Shown here piece after piece: positions 25,701-33,629 of a stretch of 38,989 nucleotides of DNA. The number at the start of each line of letters is the position of its first letter. The stretch's first letter is position 1. Source of the stretch: Nitrosomonadales bacterium (lineage in GTDB: Bacteria; Pseudomonadota; Gammaproteobacteria; Burkholderiales; Nitrosomonadaceae); the NCBI GenBank assembly GCA_009886095.1, contig VFJL01000044.1, forward strand, positions 1 to 38,989, given 5' to 3'. The translations under genes were made by a program, and so were the position numbers. The notes under the pieces were generated by a model. That model made no database searches and was not told where the DNA came from. It was given only the letters and a program-made list of their open reading frames with translations.

Positions 25701-26663
25701 TCAATTTCCTGCTCGCAACTCACTCACAGACCGGCCAATTCTACGGCGCAGGAGGGTACGCAACGTTACCCCATTCGCGTAGCCAACCTGGGTGGCAATC
25801 AGATCAATATTGTCACTACTCGTTTGCAGCAAATGTACCGCGCGCTCGACACGCAGATCCTGAAAATAGGAAAGCGGGGTCTTGCCCAGCACAGTCTTCA
25901 GGCGACGGGCGAGGGTTCTCTCACTGGTGCCGGTTGCGCTGGCTGCTGCGCTAAGCGAGAAACCATCGGCCAGCCGGTGCCGAGCCCATTGTTCGAATCG
26001 CTCGACCAGCGGATCCGTATGTATGAGCTGATCAGGGATCATGAAAACTGCTTGCGATGGGCGCGGATCAATCACCAGAAAACGCGCCGTCAATGCTGCC
26101 AGCACCGGACTGCTACGCCTTACCAGCCATAGCGCCAGATCGATATGTGCTAGTGCCGCTCCCGCAGTGACGAAATGGGATGAAGCCACAACCATACGTG
26201 ACTCTTCCAGTATGACATGGGGGTAACGTTCACGGAACAACGGGGCCAACCACCAGGAGGTGGTGGCACTGTGCCCATCGAGTAGCGACGTGTTCGCAAG
26301 AACAAATGTTCCAGTGCAGGCAGCACTTACCAGAGATCCACTGTCAGCCCACTGCCGCAACAGTTCCCCTGCATCTGCCACGTCACGCCGCTCGAGTGCC
26401 ACCTGCAATGTCTCGGGCATTTTTGCCCCGAGTGCGGGAATCAGCACAATGTCCGGGCGCACAAGCTGTGCCGCCGCTACCACCGGCACCGATAGTCCCT
26501 GACTGGTGTGTACCCGGTGGCGGACACCCACCACAGTTATCTCAAAATGGATCGAAGGTACCCCGGCAGATTCCGCTAGATCGTTGGCAATACTGAAAGT
26601 GTCGAGCACGGTGGACAAACCGGTGTCAAAAACTTCATTGAGTGCAAGGATGTAGATACGCAT
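25701..26663 (-). CDS. GlxA-family AraC-type transcriptional regulator
   Basis: The 320-residue protein has an N-terminal DJ-1/PfpI-like domain (MRIYILALNEVFDTGLSTVL; VSAACTGTFVLANTSLLDGH with the cysteine of the nucleophile elbow; ATTSWWLAPLFRERYPHVIL) and a C-terminal AraC domain (SLSAAASATGTSERTLARRL; DNIDLIATQVGYANGVTLRT). This is the GlxA type, often controlling an adjacent catabolic or detoxification gene; here the divergent ABM-type monooxygenase gene is the likely target. An upstream in-frame start at 26705 lies in the shared promoter region and is less likely. Confidence 0.88.
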   Translation of the reverse strand: MRIYILALNEVFDTGLSTVLDTFSIANDLAESAGVPSIHFEITVVGVRHRVHTSQGLSVPVVAAAQLVRPDIVLIPALGAKMPETLQVALERRDVADAGELLRQWADSGSLVSAACTGTFVLANTSLLDGHSATTSWWLAPLFRERYPHVILEESRMVVASSHFVTAGAALAHIDLALWLVRRSSPVLAALTARFLVIDPRPSQAVFMIPDQLIHTDPLVERFEQWARHRLADGFSLSAAASATGTSERTLARRLKTVLGKTPLSYFQDLRVERAVHLLQTSSDNIDLIATQVGYANGVTLRTLLRRRIGRSVSELRAGN

Positions 26664-26766
26664 GGCAGGAATTATACCAAATTTGTCAATCTTGCCACTT
26701 GGCACGAACTGATATCTTCACTAAAGTCTGCCTCTCGTAGTTCAACTTCAGAAAGGAGAAATCATC

Positions 26767-27069
26767 ATGGTAAAAGTTGCCCTGTTAGTACGCTTGCAAG
26801 CCAAACCCGGGAAAGAGACCGTTGTCGCCAGCTTCCTTGAAAGCGCCCTTGCCCTGGCGAATCAGGAAGCCACCACGCCGGTCTGGTTCGCGCTACGACT
26901 GGGGCCGTCGACTTTTGGCATCTTCGACGCCTTCGCTGACGAAGCGGGACGCTCGGCACATCTGTCCGGCCCGATTGCGGCAGCGCTGATGGCCAATGCC
27001 GCTGAGCTACTCTCAGAACCGCCGCAGATCGAGCAGGTGGACGTGATTGCTGCCAAACTTCCGCACTGA
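26767..27069 (+). CDS. Antibiotic biosynthesis monooxygenase (ABM)/YgiN-like protein
   Basis: The 100-residue product (MVKVALLVRLQAKPGKETVV; FALRLGPSTFGIFDAFADEA; LSGPIAAALMANAAELLSEP) is a single ABM domain, a dimeric ferredoxin-like fold used by small quinol monooxygenases such as YgiN. A strong AAGGAG lies about 9 bases upstream of the ATG. It is divergent from the GlxA-type regulator, which probably controls it. The substrate is unknown. Confidence 0.85.
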   Translation: MVKVALLVRLQAKPGKETVVASFLESALALANQEATTPVWFALRLGPSTFGIFDAFADEAGRSAHLSGPIAAALMANAAELLSEPPQIEQVDVIAAKLPH

Positions 27070-27081
27070 AAACTGTAGCTG

Positions 27082-27116
27082 GCAGTCCGGATCAAGCACA
27101 GCAAAATCCGGGCTGC
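27082..27116. terminator. Hairpin between convergent genes
   Basis: An 11-pair inverted repeat GCAGTCCGGAT / ATCCGGGCTGC (one G-T pair) around a 13-base loop sits between the ABM gene and the convergent cytochrome gene. There is no T-run on the + side, so it may be a bidirectional or attenuated terminator rather than a classical one. Confidence 0.5.
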
Positions 27117-27163
27117 GTTGACCAGGCCAAAGAAAATTTACAGTAAGTTCCAGGCTTGATTAC

Positions 27164-28039
27164 CTAAGGCGTATTCTTCGGCCTGCGCTTTGCCGAGCTC
27201 ATCGCCTTGAGATAAGCGATGATTTCCTGCGTGACTATAATCCGGTTGGGAATTTCCGTTGCCAACGGTGGCATCAGCGTGTTGTAGCGCACACTCGCTG
27301 GATTCATGATCCAGCGAGTCAGGTAGTCGGGTTTGAGGTACTCGACCACACTGGCTGGGTAGTTGAGTTCAGGTGCCTTGCCGCCGCCTTCACCATTAAC
27401 CGTATGACATGCCATGCAATGTTTGCGAAAGTGCAGGAAACCGCGCTGTGCTTGCAGGGATGCTTGGACTGGCGGGGAAAGATTCGGAAAACGAGTCGCA
27501 AACGCTGTGAGTTCGATGCCGATCACCTGGTAAGGCATGCCGGAAGCGCCGTCGGCGAGCAGCGTTTGTGATTTCAGGTTGTCCCACACCAGGTAGAGTG
27601 GTCCAAGCTGAACCAACTCATTATTCTGCAATACGTTAATCAGTGTGAAGGGCGCATTGTCGGTATTGGAAAAAGCGAAGTACGCATCGTAGGCAAGAAA
27701 TTTTGCCACCGGGATACTCGGCTGGTATCCGTCCGCGCTAGTGAATACGATTTCCTCCGCTTGCTCCCATCCCTTGCCGAAAATATGTTCGAACAATGAC
27801 CGCACCGGATAGACCTGGTAGGTACGCTCTTTTTTCTCGTGTGCTTCGAAAATCTTGAGCGAAACTGCGGCAGTGCTGCTGCCAAGCTCAGCTAAAGACA
27901 AGGTTCTGACGACCCGTCCCTGGTCCTTGAACTCAATGTTGATGTTGTTTTGCGAGAATACCGGTGCTGGCAGGAAGACGTTGCCGCACAGGGCAACGAG
28001 CATGAGTTGAATATGGCGGAAATTTCTTGCAACTCGCAT
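27164..28039 (-). CDS. Exported c-type cytochrome with N-terminal oxidoreductase-like domain
   Basis: The 291-residue protein begins with a signal peptide (MRVARNFRHIQLMLVALCGN, cleavage near VFSQN). Residues 30-190 or so (DQGRVVRTLSLAEL; YQVYPVRSLFEHIFGKGWEQ; IVFTSADGYQPSIPVAKFLA) recall the fold of molybdopterin-binding oxidoreductases, but I see no clear cofactor ligand. The C-terminus holds one haem c site, CMACH at 208-212, with a likely distal Met in NTLMPPL. It is a periplasmic electron carrier of unknown partner. ATG 28039 was chosen for its AAGG site and the signal peptide; ATG 28078 would overlap pyrE by 14 bases. Confidence 0.8.
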   Translation of the reverse strand: MRVARNFRHIQLMLVALCGNVFLPAPVFSQNNINIEFKDQGRVVRTLSLAELGSSTAAVSLKIFEAHEKKERTYQVYPVRSLFEHIFGKGWEQAEEIVFTSADGYQPSIPVAKFLAYDAYFAFSNTDNAPFTLINVLQNNELVQLGPLYLVWDNLKSQTLLADGASGMPYQVIGIELTAFATRFPNLSPPVQASLQAQRGFLHFRKHCMACHTVNGEGGGKAPELNYPASVVEYLKPDYLTRWIMNPASVRYNTLMPPLATEIPNRIIVTQEIIAYLKAMSSAKRRPKNTP

Positions 28040-28064
28040 GCCCTTGCTGCCAAATTTCTTAGAG

Positions 28065-28706
28065 TCAGGCGACACCATATTGCGTGCGATAGCTTTGCAC
28101 CGCTTGCAGATAGTGCGCCAGGTCTCCTCTGTCCTGCAGGTAATGCATGATGCTGTCCAGATTGACGATGCTGACGACTGGAATTCCATAGGCATGCTGG
28201 ACTTCCTGCACTGCAGACAAATCCCCACTGCCGCGCTCCATTCGGTCAACGGCGATTACGACTCCGCAGGGTATGGCGCCCGCTGCGCGAATCAGCTCGA
28301 CCGATTCACGCACCGAGACACCGGCGGAAATAACGTCGTCCACAATCAACACCCGTCCGGCAAGCGGCGCGCCGACAATACTGCCACCTTCGCCGTGATC
28401 CTTTGCTTCCTTGCGATTAAAACAAAAAGGGTAGTTATGTCCACTTTCTGCCAGAGCGATGGCGATGGTGCTGACCAGCGGGATACCTTTGTAGGCTGGG
28501 CCAAATAACATGTCAAACGGAAGCTGGGCGGCGCGAATAGCTTTCGCGTAAAATTGTCCGAGCCTGTGCAAGGAGTCGCCGTCGTTGAACAACCCGGCGT
28601 TGAAAAAATATGGCGACATCCGCCCAGCTTTGGTTTTGAATTCACCAAAGCACAGCACGTTGCGATGGATGGAAAACTCAATGAACTCCTGCCGGAAATC
28701 GGACAT
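28065..28706 (-). CDS. pyrE: Orotate phosphoribosyltransferase
   Basis: Pyrimidine pathway enzyme converting orotate and PRPP to OMP. The 213-residue protein begins [20 protein letters not shown] and contains [23 protein letters not shown] (flexible catalytic loop with Lys and His) and the PRPP motif [13 protein letters not shown]. The length and start match the E. coli enzyme. It is divergent from xthA, with only 26 bases between the two start codons, so at least one promoter must lie inside a neighbouring coding region. Confidence 0.95.
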   Translation of the reverse strand: MSDFRQEFIEFSIHRNVLCFGEFKTKAGRMSPYFFNAGLFNDGDSLHRLGQFYAKAIRAAQLPFDMLFGPAYKGIPLVSTIAIALAESGHNYPFCFNRKEAKDHGEGGSIVGAPLAGRVLIVDDVISAGVSVRESVELIRAAGAIPCGVVIAVDRMERGSGDLSAVQEVQHAYGIPVVSIVNLDSIMHYLQDRGDLAHYLQAVQSYRTQYGVA

Positions 28707-28732
28707 GGCTATGACGAACTGGAAAAATAGAC

Positions 28733-29506
28733 GTGCGAATTATAACGCTTAACCTGAATGGTGTGCGCTCCGCCGCGAGCAAGGGCTTTTTCCGCTGGCT
28801 ACCGCTGCAGGGTGCAGATATTGTGTGCGTGCAGGAACTGAAAGCTCAGGTTGCCGACCTTAGCGGGGAAATACTCGCACCCGATGGCTACCACGGCTAT
28901 TTTCACTGCGCCGATAAAAAAGGCTATAGCGGGGTAGGGATTTACTGCCGACGCAAACCTGACCAGATTATCGAAGGCGTAGGGGTCGCGGAGATTGATG
29001 CGGAAGGGCGCTATCTGCGTGCGGACTTTGGTAACCTGAGCGTGATTTCAATCTATCTTCCTTCCGGTTCCAGCGGCGAACACCGGCAAGCTGCCAAATT
29101 CTTTTTTATGCAAGAGTTTTTCCCGATACTGAAAGAACTTGCGGCCAGCGGTAGGGAGATCGTTCTGTGCGGTGACTGGAACATCGCCCACCAGCAGATC
29201 GATCTGAAAAATTGGCGTTCCAACCAGAAAAATTCCGGCTTTCTGCCAGAGGAACGCGCCTGGCTCAGTGAGGTTTTTGACCAACTTGGATGGGTTGATG
29301 TATTCCGGCGAATCAACTTGGAGCCGGAGCAATACACGTGGTGGTCCAATCGGGGGCAGGCATGGGCCAAGAACGTAGGCTGGCGCATCGATTATCAGAT
29401 TACAACGCCCGGGATCGCCAGCAAAGTTACAGAAGTTTCGATTTATAAGGCGGAACGTTTTTCCGATCACTCACCGCTCATCATCGACTACGACTATAGC
29501 CCATGA
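28733..29506 (+). CDS. xthA: Exodeoxyribonuclease III
   Basis: AP endonuclease and 3'-5' exonuclease of base-excision repair. The 257-residue product starts [20 protein letters not shown] (GTG start 28733, fixed by the family start) and has the metal-binding [40 protein letters not shown]-type and C-terminal [21 protein letters not shown] motifs. Its stop overlaps the next gene's ATG (ATGA at 29503-29506), indicating translational coupling. Confidence 0.94.
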   Translation: MRIITLNLNGVRSAASKGFFRWLPLQGADIVCVQELKAQVADLSGEILAPDGYHGYFHCADKKGYSGVGIYCRRKPDQIIEGVGVAEIDAEGRYLRADFGNLSVISIYLPSGSSGEHRQAAKFFFMQEFFPILKELAASGREIVLCGDWNIAHQQIDLKNWRSNQKNSGFLPEERAWLSEVFDQLGWVDVFRRINLEPEQYTWWSNRGQAWAKNVGWRIDYQITTPGIASKVTEVSIYKAERFSDHSPLIIDYDYSP

Positions 29507-30894
29507 CGCCCGCTGAACCATCCGGCTGGCTGCAAGCTTTCCGCATTTACACCCATCCGCGGGTGCTGGGAATGCTGTCACTGGGTTTCTCTGCCGGACT
29601 GCCGCTGTTGCTGATCCTTGGCACGCTGTCATTCTGGTTGCGGGAAGCAGGGATAGATCGCTCTACTATCGGTCACCTGAGCTGGATTGGACTGGCTTAT
29701 GGTTTCAAGTGGCTATGGGCGCCGCTGGTGGATCGCATGTCATTGCCATTATTGACCCGGTTGCTGGGCCGTCGGCGTGCTTGGCTGTTGCTGTCGCAAG
29801 TAGTCATCGCCATTGCGCTGATCGGCATGGCCAGCACTGATCCCCTTGAAAATCTGACGCATATGGTATTTTTTGCGCTGGCCGTTGCTTTCGCTTCCGC
29901 CACCCAGGATATCGCGCTCGATGCCTATCGTATCGAAGCCGTTGCGCCGAGGCTGCAAGGGGCGATGGCAGCCACTTATCAAGCCGGCTATCGCGTGGCG
30001 ATGATTCTGGCTTCCGCCGGCGTGTTGTGGATAGCTGCGGCGGTGGCTCCATCGGAAGTAATTTATGACCATGCACCCTGGCGCACTGCTTATCTAGTGA
30101 TGGCTGCCTGCATGGCGGTAGGCATTATCACTACGCTTATCATTCGCGAGCCGGAGGTTCCTGTCAGTCACCTTGTCTCGGAAAATGAAGCGCATGCCCG
30201 GCAAGCCATCGCCCACTGGAATCTGAACGCAACGGTCACAACTACGCTGGCTTGGCTATATGGTGCGCTGGTAGCGCCTTTCCGCGATTTTATCGTACGC
30301 CATGGCCGTCAGGCTTTGCTGATTCTGTCACTGATTGCGGTTTACCGTATCTCGGATGTGGTGATGGGGGTGATGAGCAACCCGTTTTATGTGGATATGG
30401 GTTACACCAAGGATGAGGTGGCAACCGTGTCCAAGGTATATGGCGTTATCATGACTATTGTTGGCGCAGCCATAGGCGGGGTGCTCACGGCAAAAATCGG
30501 TATCATGCGGACACTGTTTTTGGGAGCGGTACTGTCGGCATCGACCAATCTGCTGTTTGTTTGGCTGGCTGGACGCGGCCACGATGTGACCGGGCTAATA
30601 TTTACTATTTCGGCCGACAATCTGTCGGCCGGCATCGCTTCTTCCGCTTTCATCGCCTATCTTTCCGGTCTGACCAACTCGGCCTATTCCGCCACGCAGT
30701 ATGCGCTGTTCAGTTCCGTGATGTTGTTGCTGCCGAAATTCATTGCCGGATTTAGCGGTGACTTTGTCGATGCCTATGGTTACGCCAACTTCTTCACTGC
30801 CACCGCGATACTCGGTCTGCCAGTGCTGGCACTGGTGTGGTTGGCCGGGCGGGCAAAATTTGAGGCCATGGATTCCCCACCGCGCTCTGGGTGA
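29503..30894 (+). CDS. ampG: AmpG-family MFS permease
   Basis: Inner-membrane transporter of 463 residues with about twelve membrane segments, related to AmpG, which imports anhydromuropeptides for peptidoglycan recycling. Characteristic segments are YTHPRVLGMLSLGFSAGLPL, GLAYGFKWLWAPLVDR (here with the Asp-Arg of the family), FASATQDIALDAYRIEA and QYALFSSVMLLLPKFIAGFS. The ATG overlaps the xthA stop. In betaproteobacteria this pairing is common. The muropeptide substrate is inferred from the family. Confidence 0.88.
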   Translation: MTPAEPSGWLQAFRIYTHPRVLGMLSLGFSAGLPLLLILGTLSFWLREAGIDRSTIGHLSWIGLAYGFKWLWAPLVDRMSLPLLTRLLGRRRAWLLLSQVVIAIALIGMASTDPLENLTHMVFFALAVAFASATQDIALDAYRIEAVAPRLQGAMAATYQAGYRVAMILASAGVLWIAAAVAPSEVIYDHAPWRTAYLVMAACMAVGIITTLIIREPEVPVSHLVSENEAHARQAIAHWNLNATVTTTLAWLYGALVAPFRDFIVRHGRQALLILSLIAVYRISDVVMGVMSNPFYVDMGYTKDEVATVSKVYGVIMTIVGAAIGGVLTAKIGIMRTLFLGAVLSASTNLLFVWLAGRGHDVTGLIFTISADNLSAGIASSAFIAYLSGLTNSAYSATQYALFSSVMLLLPKFIAGFSGDFVDAYGYANFFTATAILGLPVLALVWLAGRAKFEAMDSPPRSG

Positions 30895-30904
30895 TGCCGG
30901 CCAA

Positions 30905-30943
30905 GCCTTATTCCAATTTCACTTTCGAACTGGAATTGCAATT
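30905..30943. repeat. Short copy of repeat family 2 between convergent genes
   Basis: GCCTTATTCCAATTTC followed by ACTTTCGAACTGGAATTGCA matches the outer ends of the element at 14245-14383 with the interior removed. It is imperfectly palindromic, begins 10 bases after the ampG stop and overlaps the metW stop, so it may act as a bidirectional terminator. Confidence 0.5.
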
Positions 30944-31559
30944 ACTTCTGTCGTTCAAACCGGTAAAACGCCAGCATTCCCAGTAGATTGGGTGCCAATG
31001 TAATCTGGTGATCGCCGTTCATCACTCTGCGTTCGAGGATATGCACGCCATGCTGGTGGCAGAATGCTTCAAAATCGCCCAGCGTACAGAGATGAATATT
31101 GGGTGTGTCGAACCACTGATAAGGCAGCGTCTCCGAAACAGGCATGTGACCAGACACAACTTGCAGGCGGTTCTTCCAGTAGCCGAAATTGGGAAACGAG
31201 ACGATACCTTCCCTGCTTACCCGCAGCATCTCCCTGACAATGCCTTCCGTGTGTTTCATCGCCTGCAGCGTCTGCGATAGAATCACGTAATCGAATGATC
31301 CCGATTCGAAACTGGACAGCCCCGATTCCAGGTCACCCTGAATCACGTTCACCCCGTTATTGAGGCACGCCAGCACATTGGCATCATCGATTTCCACACC
31401 ATAGCCACGGACATTGCGCGTATCGCGCAGATAACACAGTAGCGAGCCATCGCCACAACCAAGATCAAGCACTTTCGAGCCTGACTGCACCCATGCAGCG
31501 ATAGCGGCGAAATCAGGCCGGGACGCGATGGGTGAGGTAGGAGCAGTAGTGGCAGTCAT
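30942..31559 (-). CDS. metW: MetW-family methyltransferase-like protein
   Basis: The 205-residue protein has the SAM-binding motif VLDLGCGDGSLLCYLRD, then YGVEIDDANVLACLNNGVNV, FDYVILSQTLQAMKHTEGIV, VSFPNFGYWKNRLQ and PNLLGMLAFYRF, the MetW signature. MetW is required with MetX for efficient homoserine acylation in many betaproteobacteria; whether it methylates a substrate is unclear. Normally it directly follows metX; here one extra gene lies between them. The start ATG is at 31559. Confidence 0.94.
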   Translation of the reverse strand: MTATTAPTSPIASRPDFAAIAAWVQSGSKVLDLGCGDGSLLCYLRDTRNVRGYGVEIDDANVLACLNNGVNVIQGDLESGLSSFESGSFDYVILSQTLQAMKHTEGIVREMLRVSREGIVSFPNFGYWKNRLQVVSGHMPVSETLPYQWFDTPNIHLCTLGDFEAFCHQHGVHILERRVMNGDHQITLAPNLLGMLAFYRFERQK

Positions 31560-31654
31560 AATGTCAGATTAATATTCGCAGCAGGTATGCGCCGAACGGG
31601 ATGCGGCACGCCACAGGTTATTGTATCGCTGGAAGCCATAATCAATGTAAAGTT

Positions 31655-32350
31655 TCATTGCGCTTCCTGCGCCATCGCGATCAAAGCGTGCCTAGCCTGA
31701 TGCGCATCCTGCGTCATTTCGGGCAAATTGAAACGAAGTATTTTGCCATCAGCGCGCAGATCAAAACCATCACAGTCGATCCCCAGCATTTCTACCACCA
31801 GCGCCGTGCATTGATGAAAGTGCTGGCAGTAGCGCCGCAGGGCGTCGCGGTGATCCGCGTTCATGTGCGTAATAACGCCACCTTCCTGCTCGGTTAACGG
31901 ATAGGGTGGCAGCAGATAGCTATCTGCTGCCACCCAGTGGATTTTGCCGAAGCCGCCGATAAAGCGCAACGTTTGCGGCACGATGCGGTAGAAAGAAAAA
32001 TCACCCATAGCGAAAAGATTTTGCGCTTCCGGAAAATAGCGCAGGTAGCGCTTGCCCGTCTGAAGCTTATCTGGCACCGGCTGCGCTTCACCCACTACGG
32101 TGATACGTCCCTGCGATTGAATGTCCGGATTGTCCTGGCTATGCGTGACTAGACTCACGCGCGGATCGTGCAGGATGTTACGGGTGTGCTCCGCCAATGT
32201 GCTGATGAGAATAAGCAGGCTGCCATCGTGATCTACCAGATAGGGAGTGATGGAACCGAACGGATGGCCATTAAATTTTTTCGATAGGGTGCATAGCGCG
32301 CCATAACGGTGGACGCGTAACATCTGGCGGACTATACGCGCGTTATTCAT
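31655..32350 (-). CDS. HugZ-like / pyridoxamine 5'-phosphate oxidase-fold protein with DUF2470
   Basis: The 231-residue product has a flavin/split-barrel N-terminal half (LRVHRYGALCTLSKKFNGHP, then FGSITPYLVDHDGSLLILIS; PRVSLVTHSQ) and a C-terminal DUF2470 domain (GVITHMNADHRDALRRYCQH). This arrangement occurs in HugZ-type haem-utilisation proteins and related oxidases, but a haem oxygenase role is not proven. ATG 32350 is used since GAGG lies 5 bases upstream; an in-frame GTG is at 32356. It sits between metX and metW on the same strand, with gaps of 43 and 95 bases. Confidence 0.8.
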   Translation of the reverse strand: MNNARIVRQMLRVHRYGALCTLSKKFNGHPFGSITPYLVDHDGSLLILISTLAEHTRNILHDPRVSLVTHSQDNPDIQSQGRITVVGEAQPVPDKLQTGKRYLRYFPEAQNLFAMGDFSFYRIVPQTLRFIGGFGKIHWVAADSYLLPPYPLTEQEGGVITHMNADHRDALRRYCQHFHQCTALVVEMLGIDCDGFDLRADGKILRFNLPEMTQDAHQARHALIAMAQEAQ

Positions 32351-32393
32351 AGCCACCTCATGGGATCACCTTCTGAAAATGGTTATTGCTGTC

Positions 32394-33521
32394 TTACGTA
32401 ACAATGTTATCCATATAAGCCCGTACCAATTGATGATAATGGCGATCTTCCATCAGGAATGAGTCATGGCCGTGGCTGGAGGTGATCTCCGCATAACTGA
32501 CATTGAGTTCGTTATCCAGCAACGCCTTGATAATGGTACGTGAGCGCTCTGGCGAGAAACGCCAGTCCGAAGTGAACGACAGCACCAGGAAATTTGCCGT
32601 GACGGCACGGAATGCCGCACTCAAGTCACCGTTGTGCTCATGCGCCGGATCGAAATAATCCAGCGCCTTGGTCATTAACAAATAGCTATTGGCATCGAAC
32701 TGGTCGGCGAATTTATCTCCTTGGTAGCGCAGGTAGGATTCAATCTCAAACTCAACGTCGAAACCGAAAGCATACGTGCCGTTACGCAACTCCCGGCCAA
32801 ATTTCGCAGCCATTGAGTCATCCGACAAATAAGTGATGTGTCCCAGCATGCGGGCGAGCCGCAAACCGCGTCGCGGCACTACGCCATGCGAATAATAATC
32901 GCCACCGTGAAAGTCCTGGTCGGTAATGATCGCCTGGCGTGCAACATCGTTGAATGCAATATTTTGTGCTGTCAGCTTGGCGGCAGCAGCAATGACTAAT
33001 GCATGCCGTACCCTCTCCGGAAAATCGAGGGTCCATCGCATTGCCTGCATTCCACCCAGACTGCCACCCATCACCGCAGCAAAGTGGTCAATGCCAAGGT
33101 AATCCGCCAGCCTTACCTGGGTTTCTACCCAGTCTTCCACCGTTACCACCGGGAAATCTGCACCATAATGTTTGCCGGTCTTCGCATTGATGCTGGCAGG
33201 GCCGGTAGAGCCGTGGCAGCCGCCGAGATTGTTGACCCCGACGACAAAAAACTTGTGCGTGTCGATTGGTTTGTCAGGGCCGATCATATTATCCCACCAG
33301 CCCAGGTTTTTTGGATTGTCGGCGTATGAGCCTGCCACATGATGATTGCCGGAGAGTGCGTGACAGATCAGCACGGCATTGGATCTGGCCGCATTGAGTT
33401 CGCCGTAGGTCTCATATACTAGTTCGTAACTGTCAAGTACGGCGCCGCTCTTCAGATACAGCGGTGTGTCAAAGCGCGCGTATTGCGGAGTGACAATGTT
33501 GGTTAAAATGGAATCTTGCAT
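32394..33521 (-). CDS. metX: Homoserine O-acyltransferase (MetX)
   Basis: Activates homoserine for methionine synthesis by transferring an acetyl or succinyl group; betaproteobacterial MetX proteins may use succinyl-CoA, so the acyl donor is left open. The 375-residue alpha/beta hydrolase has [20 protein letters not shown], the nucleophile elbow [14 protein letters not shown] with Ser154, the Asp in [10 protein letters not shown] and the His in [12 protein letters not shown]. An 80-base leader precedes it (33522-33600), with a good -10 (TATAAT on the minus strand at 33612-33617). Confidence 0.94.
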   Translation of the reverse strand: MQDSILTNIVTPQYARFDTPLYLKSGAVLDSYELVYETYGELNAARSNAVLICHALSGNHHVAGSYADNPKNLGWWDNMIGPDKPIDTHKFFVVGVNNLGGCHGSTGPASINAKTGKHYGADFPVVTVEDWVETQVRLADYLGIDHFAAVMGGSLGGMQAMRWTLDFPERVRHALVIAAAAKLTAQNIAFNDVARQAIITDQDFHGGDYYSHGVVPRRGLRLARMLGHITYLSDDSMAAKFGRELRNGTYAFGFDVEFEIESYLRYQGDKFADQFDANSYLLMTKALDYFDPAHEHNGDLSAAFRAVTANFLVLSFTSDWRFSPERSRTIIKALLDNELNVSYAEITSSHGHDSFLMEDRHYHQLVRAYMDNIVT

Positions 33522-33625
33522 TAACGGTATAAAGAAAATTCAGAAGAATTAGCCACGAGGTTACCCGATGCCCTATGAGACGGCAATGAGTATGAGATAT
33601 TCAAAGTGGTAATTATATAACCAAG
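33522..33625 (-). promoter_or_regulatory. Candidate structured leader of metX
   Basis: On the minus strand a TATAAT (33612-33617) is followed by about 85 bases before the metX ATG. This RNA would contain CTCATTGCCGTCTCATAGGG and then CATCGGGTAACCTCGTGGCT, with several short complementary runs (GCC/GGC; GGTAACC). It does not match the SAM-I, SAM-II or SAH consensus that I can recall. The -35 region is weak. A regulatory role is a hypothesis based on position. Confidence 0.3.
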
Positions 33626-33629
33626 TAAA

